64,000 nucleotides of DNA from the NCBI GenBank assembly GCA_014871385.1, contig CM026422.1:15572127-15636126 (forward strand). The letters run 5' to 3'. Below are positions 44,601 through 58,354 of the stretch, one piece after another. Each line of letters begins with the position of its first letter. Positions within the stretch are counted from its first letter, which is position 1. A program made the position numbers and the translations under genes. The DNA is from Ceratodon purpureus (lineage: Eukaryota > Streptophyta > Bryopsida > Pseudoditrichales > Ditrichaceae). Below the pieces are notes generated by a model, which was not told where the DNA came from, did not search any database, and was given only the letters and a program-made list of their open reading frames with translations.

Positions 44601-46943
44601 AGAGCAAACAGAGGTGGAGCTTATTCCTGGAGGGAGAGACATTCAAGTCACTAATGATAATGTTATTAAATACATTCACCTAGTCGCACATCATCGTTTA
44701 AATACTCAGGTAATGTTGTTACCTCACCTCTCATTGTTCCATGATTTTGGTCTGACAAATTGTAGTTTTTTTACGAAGTTCGGTTTACCAGCTTCTTATT
44801 CTAAAAATAATTTATAATGAGAATCCTGGTTATGTCTTCACTACAGTGTATAGTTGCTTGAAGGTAGCGCCTTTGTGAAGAAGCCCTTTAAAAAAGGCAG
44901 TTATTTACCACGCAATCTGTTCTATGGCAACTACATTAGGTCAACTCCTTTCTTTTTAGATTGTTATCTTATCATTTGACTTCCTCTGATGAGTGCAGAT
45001 TCACCAGCAAAGTCATCACTTTCTTCACGGGTTTCAACAAGTAATCCATTCAGAGTGGATCGACATGTTCAATGAGCATGAGATACAGGTACGATCCTTG
45101 TGTCGTCTTTCATGGCTCGTTGTTTGTATCTCATATTACCATCCTGTAGGTATGCTGAAACATTTAACTTATTTGTGTTAAGCTAAAAAAATTATTTTCA
45201 AAAGGCTGACTCTGACCATCTGCTTAAATGCCCATCCTTAATCAGGAGGTTGGGGTTTGGGGTTATCTGAGCATTGGGGTTTTTAAATTGGTTAGGGCCC
45301 TGCTGAGTCCCTGGACATCTGAGGGTTGCTCTGCTTCCTAAGTGGTGTGTCAATGCTGATATTTTTTGTTTTCTGTCTCAAGATACTTATCTCAGGTTCG
45401 CAAGAAGGTATGGATGTGGATGACTTGCGTAAGAATGCGCATTATGCTGGTGGCTACGATGAGGTGAGTTATGTCTAAGATACATGTGTCACAATGGATG
45501 CAATGGTACTTGTGATTGCCTCTTTCTTTACTTTTTAGTAAGTACTTTTTCAAAATCTATTTTGCTTCCCTCCAGGTTATTCTTATAATATTTGAATTAA
45601 ATTTGATTTATAAGAAACATATATACTACTGTAGGGCATTGTTGTTTATGAAACGATTCACTGGGTTTTTGAAATCGTTCATTGCACAAGCACATTTTAA
45701 AAGCGCTGTATTGCGGCGTGGCCGACGCCATTGCTATGCTTCCTAGTGCACATCACGTATAGTTCTACTGACATTAACTGAGTTAGTGCTGTTTAAGCAG
45801 AACTAAGGCCCTAAAATTGGACAACAGTTATTTTACTGGAATCTGGTCTTACTGGAATTTTACTTGTAATCCTGATAGTTGGTGGATGTGGCACGAAATT
45901 TACAGAAACATCCTGTCATCGAAATGTTCTGGGAGGTCGTGCAGAAGCTAGAAATGAAAATGCAGCAGAAGTTTTTGAAGTGAGTACTCCAGTACCAAGA
46001 ATTAGGAATCTCTTGGTTCATGCGTCGTGTTATATTGTCACTATGATCTGGATAGAATAGGATCTTAGGAAGAATGGCCTCTGGCGGAGATATCTGCTTC
46101 CTTTTGATTCTTCGTTCTGGAACTGAAATGGACCTAATAATACATCTGCTAATCCCATATTGCTCGTTGTACCTTCCTAGTGTGATAATCGTGCTGAGTT
46201 AAGATCTATTGTATGCAGACAACTGTCATCACAGTTACTGGGTCCATTATTACTGATGAGGTGATTTCTGCATCTTCCAACTCTGCAGATTCGTCACAGG
46301 TTGTTCACGTGGACCACTCCTTGGATTCAAGCATTTGGAACCGCAGTTTTGTATACAAAGGTACATTTCACGAATGTAAAATCATTTGTGGTATTCAAGA
46401 TGATTTCAACAGCGAGTTCTATTTTTAGAACGATATTAAATTCTGCTAGACCACTGATCTTACTGCATGCCATGAAATCTTGTATTTGTGTAGTGATTTT
46501 AGTTGTCTTTTTACCAACGAACGAACATTTATTTTTCGATTTGTGATTGGCTGTAGTTCTTGTTTGTCTGCATTTTTAACAACTGTGCTCATATGTCTGC
46601 AGAGCTTTTGATGATGGATCTCAAGAAGCCCTGGATCGTTTACCAACATCAGCGACGTGTATGAACCTCCTCAAGCTTCCTCCTTATAAAAGGTGAGATA
46701 CATGCTCTGTCGATTTGAATGTCCTTTGTGCTGATTTACTAACAAAAACTCAAATATTTAATCTGAAGATGACTGTTCTTAGCGGCATGAAATTATCACA
46801 TTATTATTATTGAAGAACATTGTATTGGGGGATTAATAACTTACTCTAAGACTCGAGCCTTTCTTTTCCTACGCAGTAAGGAGATCATTCAAGAAAAGCT
46901 TCTATACGCGATCACTGCTGGAGCTGGTTTTGATCTCAGTTAG
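35635..46943 (+). CDS. UPL6: HECT-type E3 ubiquitin-protein ligase, UPL6-like
   Basis: HECT E3 of the UPL6/UBE3C type, which forms a thioester on a C-terminal cysteine and ubiquitylates substrates, often at the proteasome. The ATG at 35635 opens MFFSGDPTVKKKVDLGGRSG, the family's characteristic start. Exons: 35635-35793, 36687-36784, 37674-37798, 38094-38205, 38478-38664, 38855-39034, 39242-39424, 39663-39750, 40166-40287, 40502-40803, 41066-41162, 41632-41784, 41945-42031, 42424-42510, 42687-42827, 43090-43215, 43474-43572, 43805-43872, 44127-44193, 44539-44709, 44999-45088, 45383-45463, 45906-45979, 46289-46360, 46603-46692, 46877-46943. All are GT-AG and phase-consistent, giving 1041 residues (about 1030 in Arabidopsis, from memory). 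An IQ-like basic segment is split between exons 1 and 2. The HECT domain fills roughly the last 350 residues, with catalytic Cys1009 in LPTSATCMNLLKLPPY and the usual end AGAGFDLS. The exon 3 acceptor could also lie 3 bases earlier. The gene appears functional. Confidence 0.95.
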
Positions 46944-47568
46944 GCCTCCCGAGCTTGGCTGACCGGTAGCTGTCATGGAAATCTTCTCCAGCTCAACTAC
47001 TTAGTGAAGTTCGCAGTGGAGTTCCACTTAGACTCAGGAACCAAGTTTGTTGATTCCTTTTTAGTCAAATACGAAGTGCCAACTGTTCCATAGCATCCAA
47101 AACATCCACTAGATCCACGTAGTTACATATCAGGTATCATTTTTGGTTCAATGACTAGGCATACCCAACTGACCAGCCGGTGTAGGATATGTTCCTGTTT
47201 CACGAGTTGTGGGACAACCTGTGAAAGTTGTCTCTAGTATGTTGTGAAAACTGCCATAATATTGATTCAGTCATGTAGATAAGTCCGGTGCGATTTAATC
47301 AAGTCTGCTTAACGACACAAGCCCGTGTCCAGTTCCTTGGCCACGCATGTGCACAAGAGCACTGTACTTGGATTTGTATCAATTCCTCGAAATCTCTATG
47401 AATCGGAACCGTGCACCCCAAATTTCATCCCAGGGAAACCTATGCCTTACGGAAGCAATGTACTACGTGATCGAAAGGTCAGACTGTCAAATCTTACCCT
47501 CTGTTGATGCACGTGCTCCAGTCTATGATCTTTGAATAATAGTTTAGTACCTTACTATCACCTTCAAG
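46944..47568 (+). other. Probable 3' UTR of the UPL6-like gene
   Basis: Non-coding sequence after the TAG at 46941-46943. No poly(A) signal could be assigned with confidence. Confidence 0.4.
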
Positions 47569-47684
47569 TGATTTGAAGTTTTAGAACCTTGAAGTGATTT
47601 GAAGTTTTAGCACCTTCTAATTGATTTGAAGTTTTAGCACCTTCTAATTGATTTGAAGTTTTAGCACCTTCTAGTGATTTGAAT
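47569..47684. repeat. Minisatellite, 26-27 bp period, five copies
   Basis: TGATTTGAAGTTTTAGCACC-like units start at 47569, 47595, 47622, 47649 and 47675. Confidence 0.85.
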
Positions 47685-48140
47685 GTTTCTTGTACCGAAA
47701 TTTAATTAGAGCTGATTCTCTGTGACGTACCTGCATATGTAGCATGCTAACTTCTAGGACATGTTGGAAGGGCCTCTGTTTACATAATATATTGTTTCAG
47801 TCAGCTACAAATGTTTTACGGGAGTTCATTAGCAGAGATATCATAGAAACAAGTGGTCGTAGAATGAAGGTTGTTGGGTCATCATTGTTGTAAGCTTGTG
47901 AAGCTGTGGATAAGGTGGCAACCTCAAAAAGCAGGCCACACATGAGCAAGGGAGACAATGAAAGAATAGATATTCACTTACATGAGTGTCTGTGTACTAC
48001 ACCACTCAGTCCACATATGGCAGCAGAGCTAAAGCCGGCCTTCATAGCAGGCATATCAGTCACACAACATGAGATTTTTGCAGTTCTTCACATGTTGATA
48101 CAGTTATCCTACAATTGAATTTGGCTGGGTGCTTTCCCAG

Positions 48141-48485
48141 GTATAATATGGTTTGATGATTCCTAAGTAGCTAGTTTGTACAAAGATTGAAAGGAATAGT
48201 ATAATATGGTTTGATGGTTCCTAAGTAGTTAGTTTGTACAAGATTGAAAGGAATAGTATAATATGGTTTGATGGTTCCTAAGTAGCTAGTTTGTACAAGA
48301 TTGAAAGGAATAGTATAATATGGTTTGATGGTTCCTAAGTAGCTAGTTTGTACAAGATTGAAAGGAATAGTATAATATGGTTTGATGGTTCCTAAGTAGC
48401 TAGTTTGTACAAGATTGAAAGGAATAGTATAATATGGTTTGATGGTTCCTAAGTAGCTAGTTTGTACAAGATTGAAAGGATTAAG
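48141..48485. repeat. Tandem array, 57-bp unit, six copies
   Basis: GTATAATATGGTTTGATG starts at 48141, 48199, 48256, 48313, 48370 and 48427. Units are nearly identical, so the array expanded recently. A 57-bp unit keeps a 19-residue frame open on the minus strand, which produces a spurious ORF. Confidence 0.95.
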
Positions 48486-49796
48486 GTAAGCCTGCCTATT
48501 CCCGAGCATTCCAGAGGTTGTTATAGTTCTTCACAATTGGGCAATATGAACTTTTTTTCTTACATTAGCAAATGCAGTGAGAAATTATTCCAAGTTGAAT
48601 CATAATTTTCTAAGTATTCCTCCATTTATTATGAATTTTCAAAGTGGGGGATATGTAGATGCTTATAATGGGACATAGGTGGGGCATGAAACTGTCCACT
48701 TTCCTTCTTATTCTCGATCACATGCCCACCCATTTGTGAATAAGAATCACCCAATGAAAGAAAAGCTCCTAAGAAGTGTGTAGGAGGCAAGTAATCATGA
48801 GTTCTACTTTGGGTGGAATTATATTTGCTTTAACCTCTAATTGGCCAAAGTCCTAGAATGGGCGTTTTTGAAATTTGGGCACGTTCCTAAAAATTCAAAT
48901 TTACTTGAAATTTTTTGAAATTTTTTGTGGAAAAAGGTTTTTTCAAAAGGTTTATCGGGATATTTTTTTTATGGGGATATTTTTTTTAATTTTTTTTGGA
49001 TGAAGTGATCAAAAGGTTTATGGGGATATTTTTTCAAAAAGTTATGCTCCTCTGAGCATAAAATGCCCTTCCACGGGCAGGCTCTCAGCCACTATGAATG
49101 CAGCAATTTCTGCCCAAAAGTGCCCAAAATTGCCCAAAACTGCCAAAATCTGCCCAAATCTACCTAAAGACGAAACTTTGGAATTCCACCAAAAATCGAG
49201 ATTTTATTTTTTTCCAAAAATAAAAAATTTTATATGTAGAAGAGTCACTAGAGCATGTTTCCATTGTTTGGATTTTCAATCCAAGAATGTTTCATATGCT
49301 ATTTTTATTGTAAAAAAATGGCCTTTGTATGTGAATTCAGCATACCCCTTTGTGGAAATTGATGATTTTCTCAAGGTTCTACACCTTGCATGGGTATGAG
49401 AATTTGTAGACATGTACCTAACTCACCTAGGAACAAGAATTTAAAGAGGCGCCATCCAAATCTACTCAAAGGAATGGTTTTTTTGGACCCCAAAATATTG
49501 TTGTCTTCTTTTTGCAGGGTAAAAAAACTTCTTTTTCAACTTTGAATGTTACGATCTCTCAAATGGTAAGAAATGAGAGTGTGAGATCTGACAAGCACAT
49601 AGAAATAGAAGTTAGACACAAGATCTTATGGTTGGAAATACCAAAATTGGTTTCAATTTTGCACTATCCAACTTGCTTTAAAAGGGACTATTTGGTGGCA
49701 GTTTTGAGCAAAAATACCCTTGGCCATTTAGGGGTTAATGTGGATTAATAGGGCTTCGAAAGAGGATGGGTCTTGAGAATAGGCAAACCGACATTA

Positions 49797-49855
49797 GTAT
49801 AATATGGTTTGATGGTTCCTAAGTACCTAATTTGTACAACATTGAAAGCATTAAG
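49797..49855. repeat. Isolated seventh copy of the 57-bp unit
   Basis: Same unit as 48141-48485 with a few changes, about 1.3 kb downstream, and with the same ATTAAGGTA tail as the last unit of the array. Confidence 0.85.
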
Positions 49856-52800
49856 GTAGAAGCATCAGAAATTGTTACTTTTGAAGCATCTATATTGATA
49901 ATATGGCACACTTGGTTTGAATAAATTCACAAAGGTCGGACAGTCATAGAGAATATGGAGCAAAAAAGTTGATTTTTTCTAGTTGTGTCGAATTTCTTTC
50001 GTGAAACTTTAAACGTCTATAGAAACCAATATCAGAAGGAATCAAGAGCCAAGAGGGGATCAATGTCTTAATCTGACTTGTTCTTATATTGGTACCAATT
50101 GATTTTTAGTACTTCCACTTATTGATGTACCTAAGCTCAAGAGGTGGTCCTTCACAATTATTAGTGATCCTACCTTATAATGCATTGATATCTACAATGA
50201 AATCAATGGTCTGGGAATAGTGAATCTCATTATGTACTTTCAAAATTGCAGTCTAATTCATGGCTTGATTGCTTGTTCACATCGAAATAATAGATACAAG
50301 TGCGCCAAGAACTTATTATTGAGAATGTAACATATTATAAATTTTCTAGAGTCTATTCCAAAAATAAAACACTATAAGGTGGCTTCAGTTGTACTTGCAC
50401 AAATATAACAACACAATATACTTGCAACACTTTAGTTGCTGTACCATGGAAAGAGAAAAATGTAACTTCCATTTGAGTATTATATGTTTGTTGAAATTGA
50501 CAAGGCATGTTGTATAATGTCAATTATACACCTTGAGCATTAATTAATGAGCCTTGTGAAGGGTGCCACATGGACACCCTTTCACATTTCTTCGCCCATA
50601 ATTTCCACTTTATATACTTTCTTACCTCCTCTGCAATCTCAAAAAATATAGGACAAATCCCCTTCAACGCATAGGAGACCTTGCGCACAGTTGGACCCCT
50701 GCAACTAGCTAATTAATTAATTAATTCGGGGTGGTTGGCAATTTTGAGGACATAGTAACATTGTAATAAATTTCATTTTATCCTTTACCAAAAATAAGTG
50801 CACTTGTCTCCTCTTCGATATGAAGGGTTATAAACCACTATAGAATCCTTTTTTCTTAGGATATCTTGATTCCACCAAAGCTTGATATGAATGATCTAAT
50901 ACGCAAAATTAATTTAACCTAAATAAAGTTTTTCAATAATATTATTATGTTAGATTTTATATATTATAAATTAGATATTATGTATCTAAGTGGATTATTG
51001 CTAAATGAGCAGGCACGAATAAGATCTTGATTCTTACAAAAATTTACTAAATTTTCCCTGAGGCCCATATTCCTTCATTATGGCATATTTTGAATGAAGT
51101 TGTAGACAAGCCAGTAGAACATGTTGCACCTCCAAAGATAAATGGCCTTTTGATTCGTAATTATAGTCGCTTGCAATTGAAGTTCATTTTTTAGCTACTA
51201 AAGATTTAATTTTCAACATAAGAAGAGAAATTGTTACTTTATATCAAAACATGAAAGAAAAATAAAATCACAAAAAATAAAAAACAAACAAATATAAAGA
51301 AACAAAATTAAAGGCACACTTTGGCCCAACAAACAAATGGTAAACTCAAATATCAATATACCATAAAATCGAAGCAAAACTCAATTGTTTCAAAAATAAA
51401 TATTGTAACTGTATAGCAAGTTTATTCTCTGTTGAACGAATATTTATTTTTTTTGGAAAAATAAGGTTCGATCCTCCAAAATTATTTTTCCTGATTTTTG
51501 TTCTACAGTAAAAAAAAATCACTTAAAATAACCTCAAATAGCTAGAACATCACAAAAAATAATTTTTTATTTTTTATTTTTATTTTTTTTCATAATTTTC
51601 TAATTTTCCATTTTTTGGGGGGAGAAATTATTTATGAATGAACCTGTAGATGGATCGAACAGATCAAATAGACACTTAATTCACGTCGATCTCCTTCGGA
51701 CACCAAAATTTCTCTTTCCCTCTCTCTGAACGAACCTGCTATGGTGTTACAGTATCTAAATCAAAGGCATGAAATTATAAACTTATCTGGAGCTAGATCA
51801 CAACTTCGTCCAACTGGGGCCCACCCCTCCTGCCCGCCACCCCAACAGCAAACCTGCCAATGAATGAAAAACAACCTCGAAGATGAAGAACTGGATGAAC
51901 GTGGGTGGGTGCCCAGACTTCATGGATGAAGCACCACCCCGGGCAGCGGGCGGCCGGGCAGGACCAGGAGGCTGCCCCAAGCGGGCCCCAGCCCAAACAA
52001 ACCAGGCCACCCATGATCCCACAAAGGCCACCCACCCATCATGGCCACCATAGCCCTTTTGCATGTGAAACCTTCCAAGTTACAGAAACAAACATCATGT
52101 CCCGCACCGAGACCCTACAGTTTTCAATAAGCACACAACTTTGGGTTATGAGTTTATGTACAGAATCTAGCTAGGAGCAATTCAAGGAGGAAAAAATCTG
52201 GGTTCCTTTGCATGTTGTCTTGAGTTAAAATGCTGCCGCAAAAAAAAAAGCCGGAATTATATGTTATATGTTGAGGTGGGACTATTCCACACGCTTGGGG
52301 AGTTGCATATTCTGAGTATTATCAGTTCCCCAGTTTTCAGACTATATCGTCCGCACGTTTTTCGGTATGGTGAGCAGAAAATTTCAGTAGGTGCAGGATT
52401 AGTGGAGTGTAGTAGGATTGTGTGTGACTTTGTGTTAGGACGGCTTTGGAGGTGGTCAAATATGTTGTAATGTTTTTGGGAAATAAATAATGTTGTGGTT
52501 TTGTCGCGATTGGCACTGTTTGTGGTGTATAGTATGGTGTTTGATGCTGTGTATGTGGGCCAGAAGACATTTTTGCATGGTCTTTGAAATGGTTGTGTTT
52601 TGTAATTTTGCAATAATATTTTGAAGTTTCAAATTTTGAGGGTGGATGATTATTTCAGATCCTTGTTTCCATTAATTCTCTACTTTTGATAAAGAGGTTG
52701 AAATTTGGTTCACTTGCACATTATATGTAGGAATCCTTGTCTAAAGGTATATCTGTTATTTTCATTGACTTAAAATTTTATAGATAAAGTGTTTGATTGA

Positions 52801-55685
52801 TGGTCTTCTTTTATGTTTATTGTGTAGACAAAATTATTAACAAAATCAAGGCGAAGGAAAGGATTCAAAAACTCAAGAATTTTATCAAACTCCCTAGTTT
52901 TATCATTGAAAGAACGAAAGTAGTCTAACTTTAATTTTTGTTTAGAAACCATTAACATCATATTAAAAAAACACCAACCACAAAATTTAACATCCACTTT
53001 ACTTGTACTAGATGAGCTTATGCATGTATAAAAAGTGGAAAATGACGATATTGAAGTCTTACTTATCAACAGTGCAACAACCCCAAAAAGAATCAATTGA
53101 TACGGTTGTAAAAATTCATTACAAAATATAAGAATCAAAAGGTATAAGTTGATGTTGAAATTGTAGTAGTAGATTATAAAATTAGATTTCATTTCTACAA
53201 TTTCTATCACCAATGTTCTTTGTGTTTTTTAGATTTTTAAATTCATGATTTATTTTAATATAACAACAAAAATAACGTTGACAATCTACGAATGAAATTT
53301 ATTGTGATGAATAAAAATATAGCACTTTAATAGTTGTGATTTTTCCGTATTTTTTAATTTCTAAGTTTTACAAGTAAATTTTATAGAGCTCTCTTTCAAA
53401 TAAAAATCAAATAATTCTTTTTGATAATCACAGCTTCAACATTAAATAAAACATATAAAATCCACTCATCACCCCCTTTTTATAAACTTCACATATACCC
53501 ATTGTTAGCAACTCTTATAATTTTATCATATTTTTTTGAAATTGGATGAATACCATCCGTAAGAAATCTGCCACTCTCTACTAGTCAAACATCAAAAATT
53601 TCAACACTAGTAGCGTACAGGGTTAACATACTTTGGATAGATTGGGTGCTCTAGATTTCAAAAGAATGAGCGTAAGTTAACTCACTCACTGCGCTGCCTT
53701 GTGCAAAGCAACTCTGAAAGCATGGACCACCTACCAGCCTAGGACGATGATGATGTTGTAATGTACCCATGACTTGAATTGTCAATTCTGAAATGGCAGA
53801 TCACCTGGCACTTTCTTTGGATGCACAAACACCCGGACTTATCCTTGAATTTGATGTTAAGTTTTTGTGGATTTAATGCCGCATGAGCACTAAGAGCGTG
53901 TGTTGGCTTGTAGCCTGAAGCCAGCCGAGTGGGTGGTCCAGTCAACAAGGCTGCTTATAATAATATTTTAGAAAACTCAGAGAGGGACTTGGTTCAGGTC
54001 CTGGTTCAGGACTGTTGTCATTTATTCCTTGAATCATAACATCTTTTAGGGAGCTTTGGCTACTTATATGTGTCCACAAACCGAAGTGGGTACAATTTTG
54101 ACTCCATTTCATGGTGAAAAAGTCTCATTATGAGCGTGAGTGGGTTACATTTACATGCATGAGAATTAAAATTGCTGTGTGCAGCATTCCATGCAATGCT
54201 GAAAAAAATCAAGCTGAGTTGAATTGTAGTTAGAGAGAAAATGAATTTCAAAGTGATCCATGTCAACATGGAAACACAAAAATATTTGACATATTTTCAT
54301 GGTTCACCTATTTATACTAAGATACAGTTATTATGTCTAAAAGACTAGTCTTTGTTCCAAAATTCTTCTCAATAATGTTGAAATCACTATACATGACACT
54401 ATTTTGATAATGATTAAATACTTATTTTTATAGTAAATATTTGAACCAAGAGTGGTTTGTCAAAATCAAAATAAACAGACTGCAGTAGGTTTACACAAAA
54501 CATCACATGAAACAACCTTGGGGCAATGTATGTAAAACATTTGGCAAATCATTCATCAAGCTTGTGCAAGAAATAAGTATTTAAAAATTCTTCAATTCAT
54601 TTTAAATAACTATATTTTGGATGATTTTTAGTTCAAAGAATCATTGATTAATCTAAATTTTTAATCCACGTACTTGATATATATTAAATATATAACTTAT
54701 GATGTGCTAAAAAATTGATCAAAATTTCCTTTAAATTAACAAAATGTCAAGTATTCAACTATTTTATAATGTTTTTTCCTATACACGTGATTTTAAAAAT
54801 GATCATGCTCTATTTGGCGTTTTTGAAATGAAACTCAAAATGATCGAAGAAAATACATATTATTACTTTATTGAAACTCATGAAAAGTGCTAGCATTTAT
54901 GTACTTTAATGGTATTAAATTATAGAATACAAATCACAATTTGAAGCCAAAAATTTCTAACTTCTAATATTATTGTATTTTTATTGATGAAATTTGTAGC
55001 TCTTTCAGGCTTTTGCTGATCCATGTATCCTAGCCTCTTCTTTTCACTTCAAAGTAATCATAATCAATTCAAACTATTTAAATTGAGAAAATATTTTTTG
55101 TTTTTATTTTTATTTTCCTTCACATTACAATTTTCTTCAATACGTTCTTTTCACCATTCAAGTCACATTCCAACATACAACAATAAGATTCATAAATTCA
55201 CATATGCAAGAAAGTCCTTAGAAATGATACTTCCTCAACTAAAAAATATAATATTATACTAAATGTGCATATTGTTGTAAAAACAAAAGATTAGAACACC
55301 ACAAATTAATAACCAAAATTCATAAGATAATAATGATCAAATCATATATCAATTCATCACTTGTCCATTCATGTCACATAGACTCTACCTCTCAGAAAGG
55401 CCACGCACTACACTACCGTCAAAAACACTGAATTCACGCCGGTAATTCACCCAAAGTTACTCTACGTCGTCTTGTAAACACACGTTTTAACTGTGACACA
55501 CACATTAAAATAATGCCCTTCCTTCGCTAAGTTAGGTCATATGAAGAACCTTCCCCATCTCCACCCAAAAACGCCATACCGCGCCCCGCTGAAGACGCCC
55601 ACGGCAAACACCCCGCCACAGCTCGGCCCGCACCGGCCCACCCTCGACGAGAGAGGGGGCGGCCTCAAGCCTCGAGCCACCTGAC
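49856..55685. other. AT-rich spacer, no gene seen
   Basis: Contains a TTAA microsatellite at about 50714-50726 and a GC-rich island at about 51790-52060 with short ORFs on both strands. The rest is AT-rich. No gene, RNA or intact transposon is supported. Confidence 0.45.
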
Positions 55686-55750
55686 TTGACCGTCCCACCG
55701 CACTCCAAATGCGGCACTGTTCCAGCAGAAAAGGTTAGCGACGGGCGAGC

Positions 55751-55758
55751 TATAAATA
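55751..55758 (+). promoter_or_regulatory. TATA-box candidate in a C-rich region
   Basis: TATAAATA in GC-rich surroundings, followed by long C tracts (55849-55864 and 55998-56020). The first downstream ATG (56037) opens only a short frame, MYLPRTPSPVKSTKSQ..., of 22 codons. It may belong to a leader of the downstream kinase gene or to an unannotated transcript. Confidence 0.35.
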
Positions 55759-56105
55759 CAGGCCCCGGATTTCCTGCATCTCGGGGCCAGGCTCATATTC
55801 TGGCCAATCCCCCCATTTCCATCCCAAATATCCCCCTCTCCCCCGGTACCACCCCCCCCCCCCCTCACCGGCCCAGCCGGTCCGCCACGCGGTGCCGTCT
55901 GCTCTCGCCCAGTCGCCCCCCTTCCCACTCAAGGAATTACTCCCCTCCTTTCACGCCCCGCTGGTGCCCTCCCACGACGCCACTCGCTCCCCCCTCCCCC
56001 CCCATCCCCGCCCCCCCCCCCTCCAAACCCACCACGATGTACCTCCCCCGTACACCCTCCCCCGTTAAATCTACCAAGTCACAGAAAGTGACGGTAATAG
56101 CATAG

Positions 56106-58354
56106 TGTGCCGGACTCCGTGGAGTAATCACTTCACACCTCGCCGGATTTCCTCACTCCCATCATCATCTTGTCTATACTAACATTTTCTCTCCTCGAAT
56201 CTACGAGAGTATGGATCGATGCAAACTTCAGCGCTAAGTGTCGGGCTTTCTCTAACGAAGACGAGATCACCGGCTCCTAAAACCAGTAGTGGACCTAAAG
56301 CGGTGTTATCTATCGAAGATAAGATTTAGGGCGTGAGAGATCTAGGAAAGTGGGGAGAGGGGGTGGTGGGAGAGGGGGAGGGGGAGATGAGGGGGGAGGG
56401 CGGAGGGGTAGATTTTCCTTTTTGTGCTTCGGAGGAGAGAGGAGGGTTGCCTTTGCTGTGAGTAGAGGAGAGTTTGCGAGAGGTTGAGGTTGCGGAGCGC
56501 ACCACCTTCACGGCAGCGGTGCGCCTTTTGGTCTCGGTCTGGATGTGGAGCTCAGGGTTCGACGATGTTGTGTTGAGGCGGCGGAGGCGGGAGCGCGAGC
56601 GCGGGCGGTCCAGGTGCGGCGGCACCAGGAATTTGCGGACCTCGCCGTTCTAGGAGTGGTGGTGCGGATGCGACGGCTGGAGTGTAGTTGTTGTTGTGGT
56701 TAGCGTTGTAAGATCTCTCTCGCTCAAGCTTGTGCTCTCTCGCTCCCTCGGTCTCTGTGCGTTCTTTGCTGTGGAGTAGGTGTGGTTGCAATTGGTTGTG
56801 TGATTTCGAGATCGTTTGGCGGCGAGGTTCGGATTTTCGGGGGAGAGCGGAGAGGTGGATTTTGTGGTGAGCTGAGCGGGGGTGAGCGGTCGTGTGTTTT
56901 GTGGATGGAAGATGAGCCGTTGGAGGGAGACGATGGAGTTAGGACGAGGCGCTTCGTGTTGCGGAGTTGGAGTGTAGGCGGGGGTTTGTTGTTGGTGCTG
57001 GAGTGACGGTGAGTCTTGGCTTGAGGTTTTGGTTCAGTTGACGGCGTTTTGGTGTTTCGTGAGTGAGCGGAGGTTGCCCGCTTGTCGGCTGAAGTGGTGC
57101 AGGATTCGGTAGGAGGCTTTGTTGTGTGGATCATGTGGATGATTTTGGTACCGATTCGGATTCGATGTCTGTGATTAGCTTCGGCCGGCGTGTGTGTTGG
57201 GGATATGAGGGATTGTCTGGGAATAGTGTCTGCTTGTGTCTGTTTTGCGTTTGCAGAGGCTTTACCAGGGTGTGACTCTGAATTCGGCAGTGTCGGCTAG
57301 GTTGTTCTGTGCGCGTGTTTGGGCGTGTTATATCGTATGGATGACGCATGTTCCCGTCTAGGGCCCCTTGCTACATCTTGAGTAGACTTGTGAATGAAGG
57401 AGTTGTGTAGCACTTCTGGTACTCTTATGTTTTCTGAAGTTATGGAGGACGATTTCGATAGATTTAGCTTCTGTAAGGGTGTGGAGGTTTGTGTATACCT
57501 GTTCTATAGGAAGCTTCCAGAATTTCGCGAGTGGCATGTGAAAATCATCTCGTCCGAGTAATTCTTGTGTGTATTCAACGAATTTCGTGTAGGTTTATCT
57601 TTTGTTTCTAAGCCGACAACGTTAAGGTTTATTATCGTTTATATTTCAATTATTATCAGGGTTAACAAGAGGCATAGCAAGGGAATATCATTTTGCATAC
57701 GCTCAGGGCGTAAGCCTCTTGCATTATTTCGAGATTACTTTTATAATCTTTTGGGATGACTCGATAAGGTCATTGTTATATTCTGTTAGATTTAACAAAT
57801 TGTAATTACCTGGGGAACATTACTAGTCAAGAATCGGTTTGTTCGTCGTGTTGTTCTAAACTCTGGCCGGATAATGCAGGTGTGTTTAATTCGGATCAAA
57901 GCATTGGGGGAGCTCCAGGGGACTTCTTTCTCGAAGGATGTGTTCAGTCCTTGGAGACATGGAACTATTACCTCTTGTTACTTGGGTTGAGATAGATGTT
58001 ACCGCCGGTTTAGTGGCACTGGAATCTCGTGTGTTGCAGAAATCTGCTCCAGGAATGGACTTGTTGGCAGCGGTGCCACCGCTGCGCCCTGGTTGCTCGA
58101 GTTTTATATAGTTCACACCCTTGAAGTAATCACCCTCTTCGGAGATGAATGGCGGCTCTTCATGCGGATGTCAGATAGAATATGGATGGTTTCCTCGCCG
58201 AAGCGGGTACTGCAGGGAGACAGGGTTAAAGATTACCACAGGAAGAATATGCCGCAGCATAGCTTTTTGTGTGCATTACACGAATTGGAAATCACTGGAT
58301 AATACATCATTATTTCTGTGAGGGGTTCTCCCGATCACAGTCAGCTAGTGCAGC
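56106..58354 (+). promoter_or_regulatory. Leader and promoter region of the kinase gene
   Basis: GC-rich to 57 kb, then mixed sequence with several short upstream ORFs. The kinase CDS starts with an 8-base coding part at 58355, so the transcript must have an exon here. A long leader with introns is likely but not resolved. Confidence 0.4.

Noticed and set aside
35635..46943. UPL7 rather than UPL6
   Set aside because: The N-terminus MFFSGDP...VDLGGRS and the C-terminal HECT sequence follow the UPL6 pattern; the UPL7 N-terminus I recall is different.
48171..48509. 112-codon minus-strand ORF with 19-residue repeats, superficially CRISPR- or repeat-protein-like
   Set aside because: It is the 57-bp minisatellite read in frame. 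There are no unique spacers, so it is neither a CRISPR array nor a credible protein.
52770..53213. 147-codon minus-strand ORF in AT-rich spacer
   Set aside because: No ATG at its start, strong AT bias, no recognisable motif and no splice context.
55686..56105. 139-codon proline-rich plus-strand ORF
   Set aside because: It starts without ATG and is made of C-tract translation; only the last 22 codons follow an ATG.
56326..57134. Minus-strand Ser/Thr/Pro-rich ORFs upstream of the kinase
   Set aside because: Low-complexity translation of the GC-rich leader region in the wrong orientation, without ATG starts or domains.
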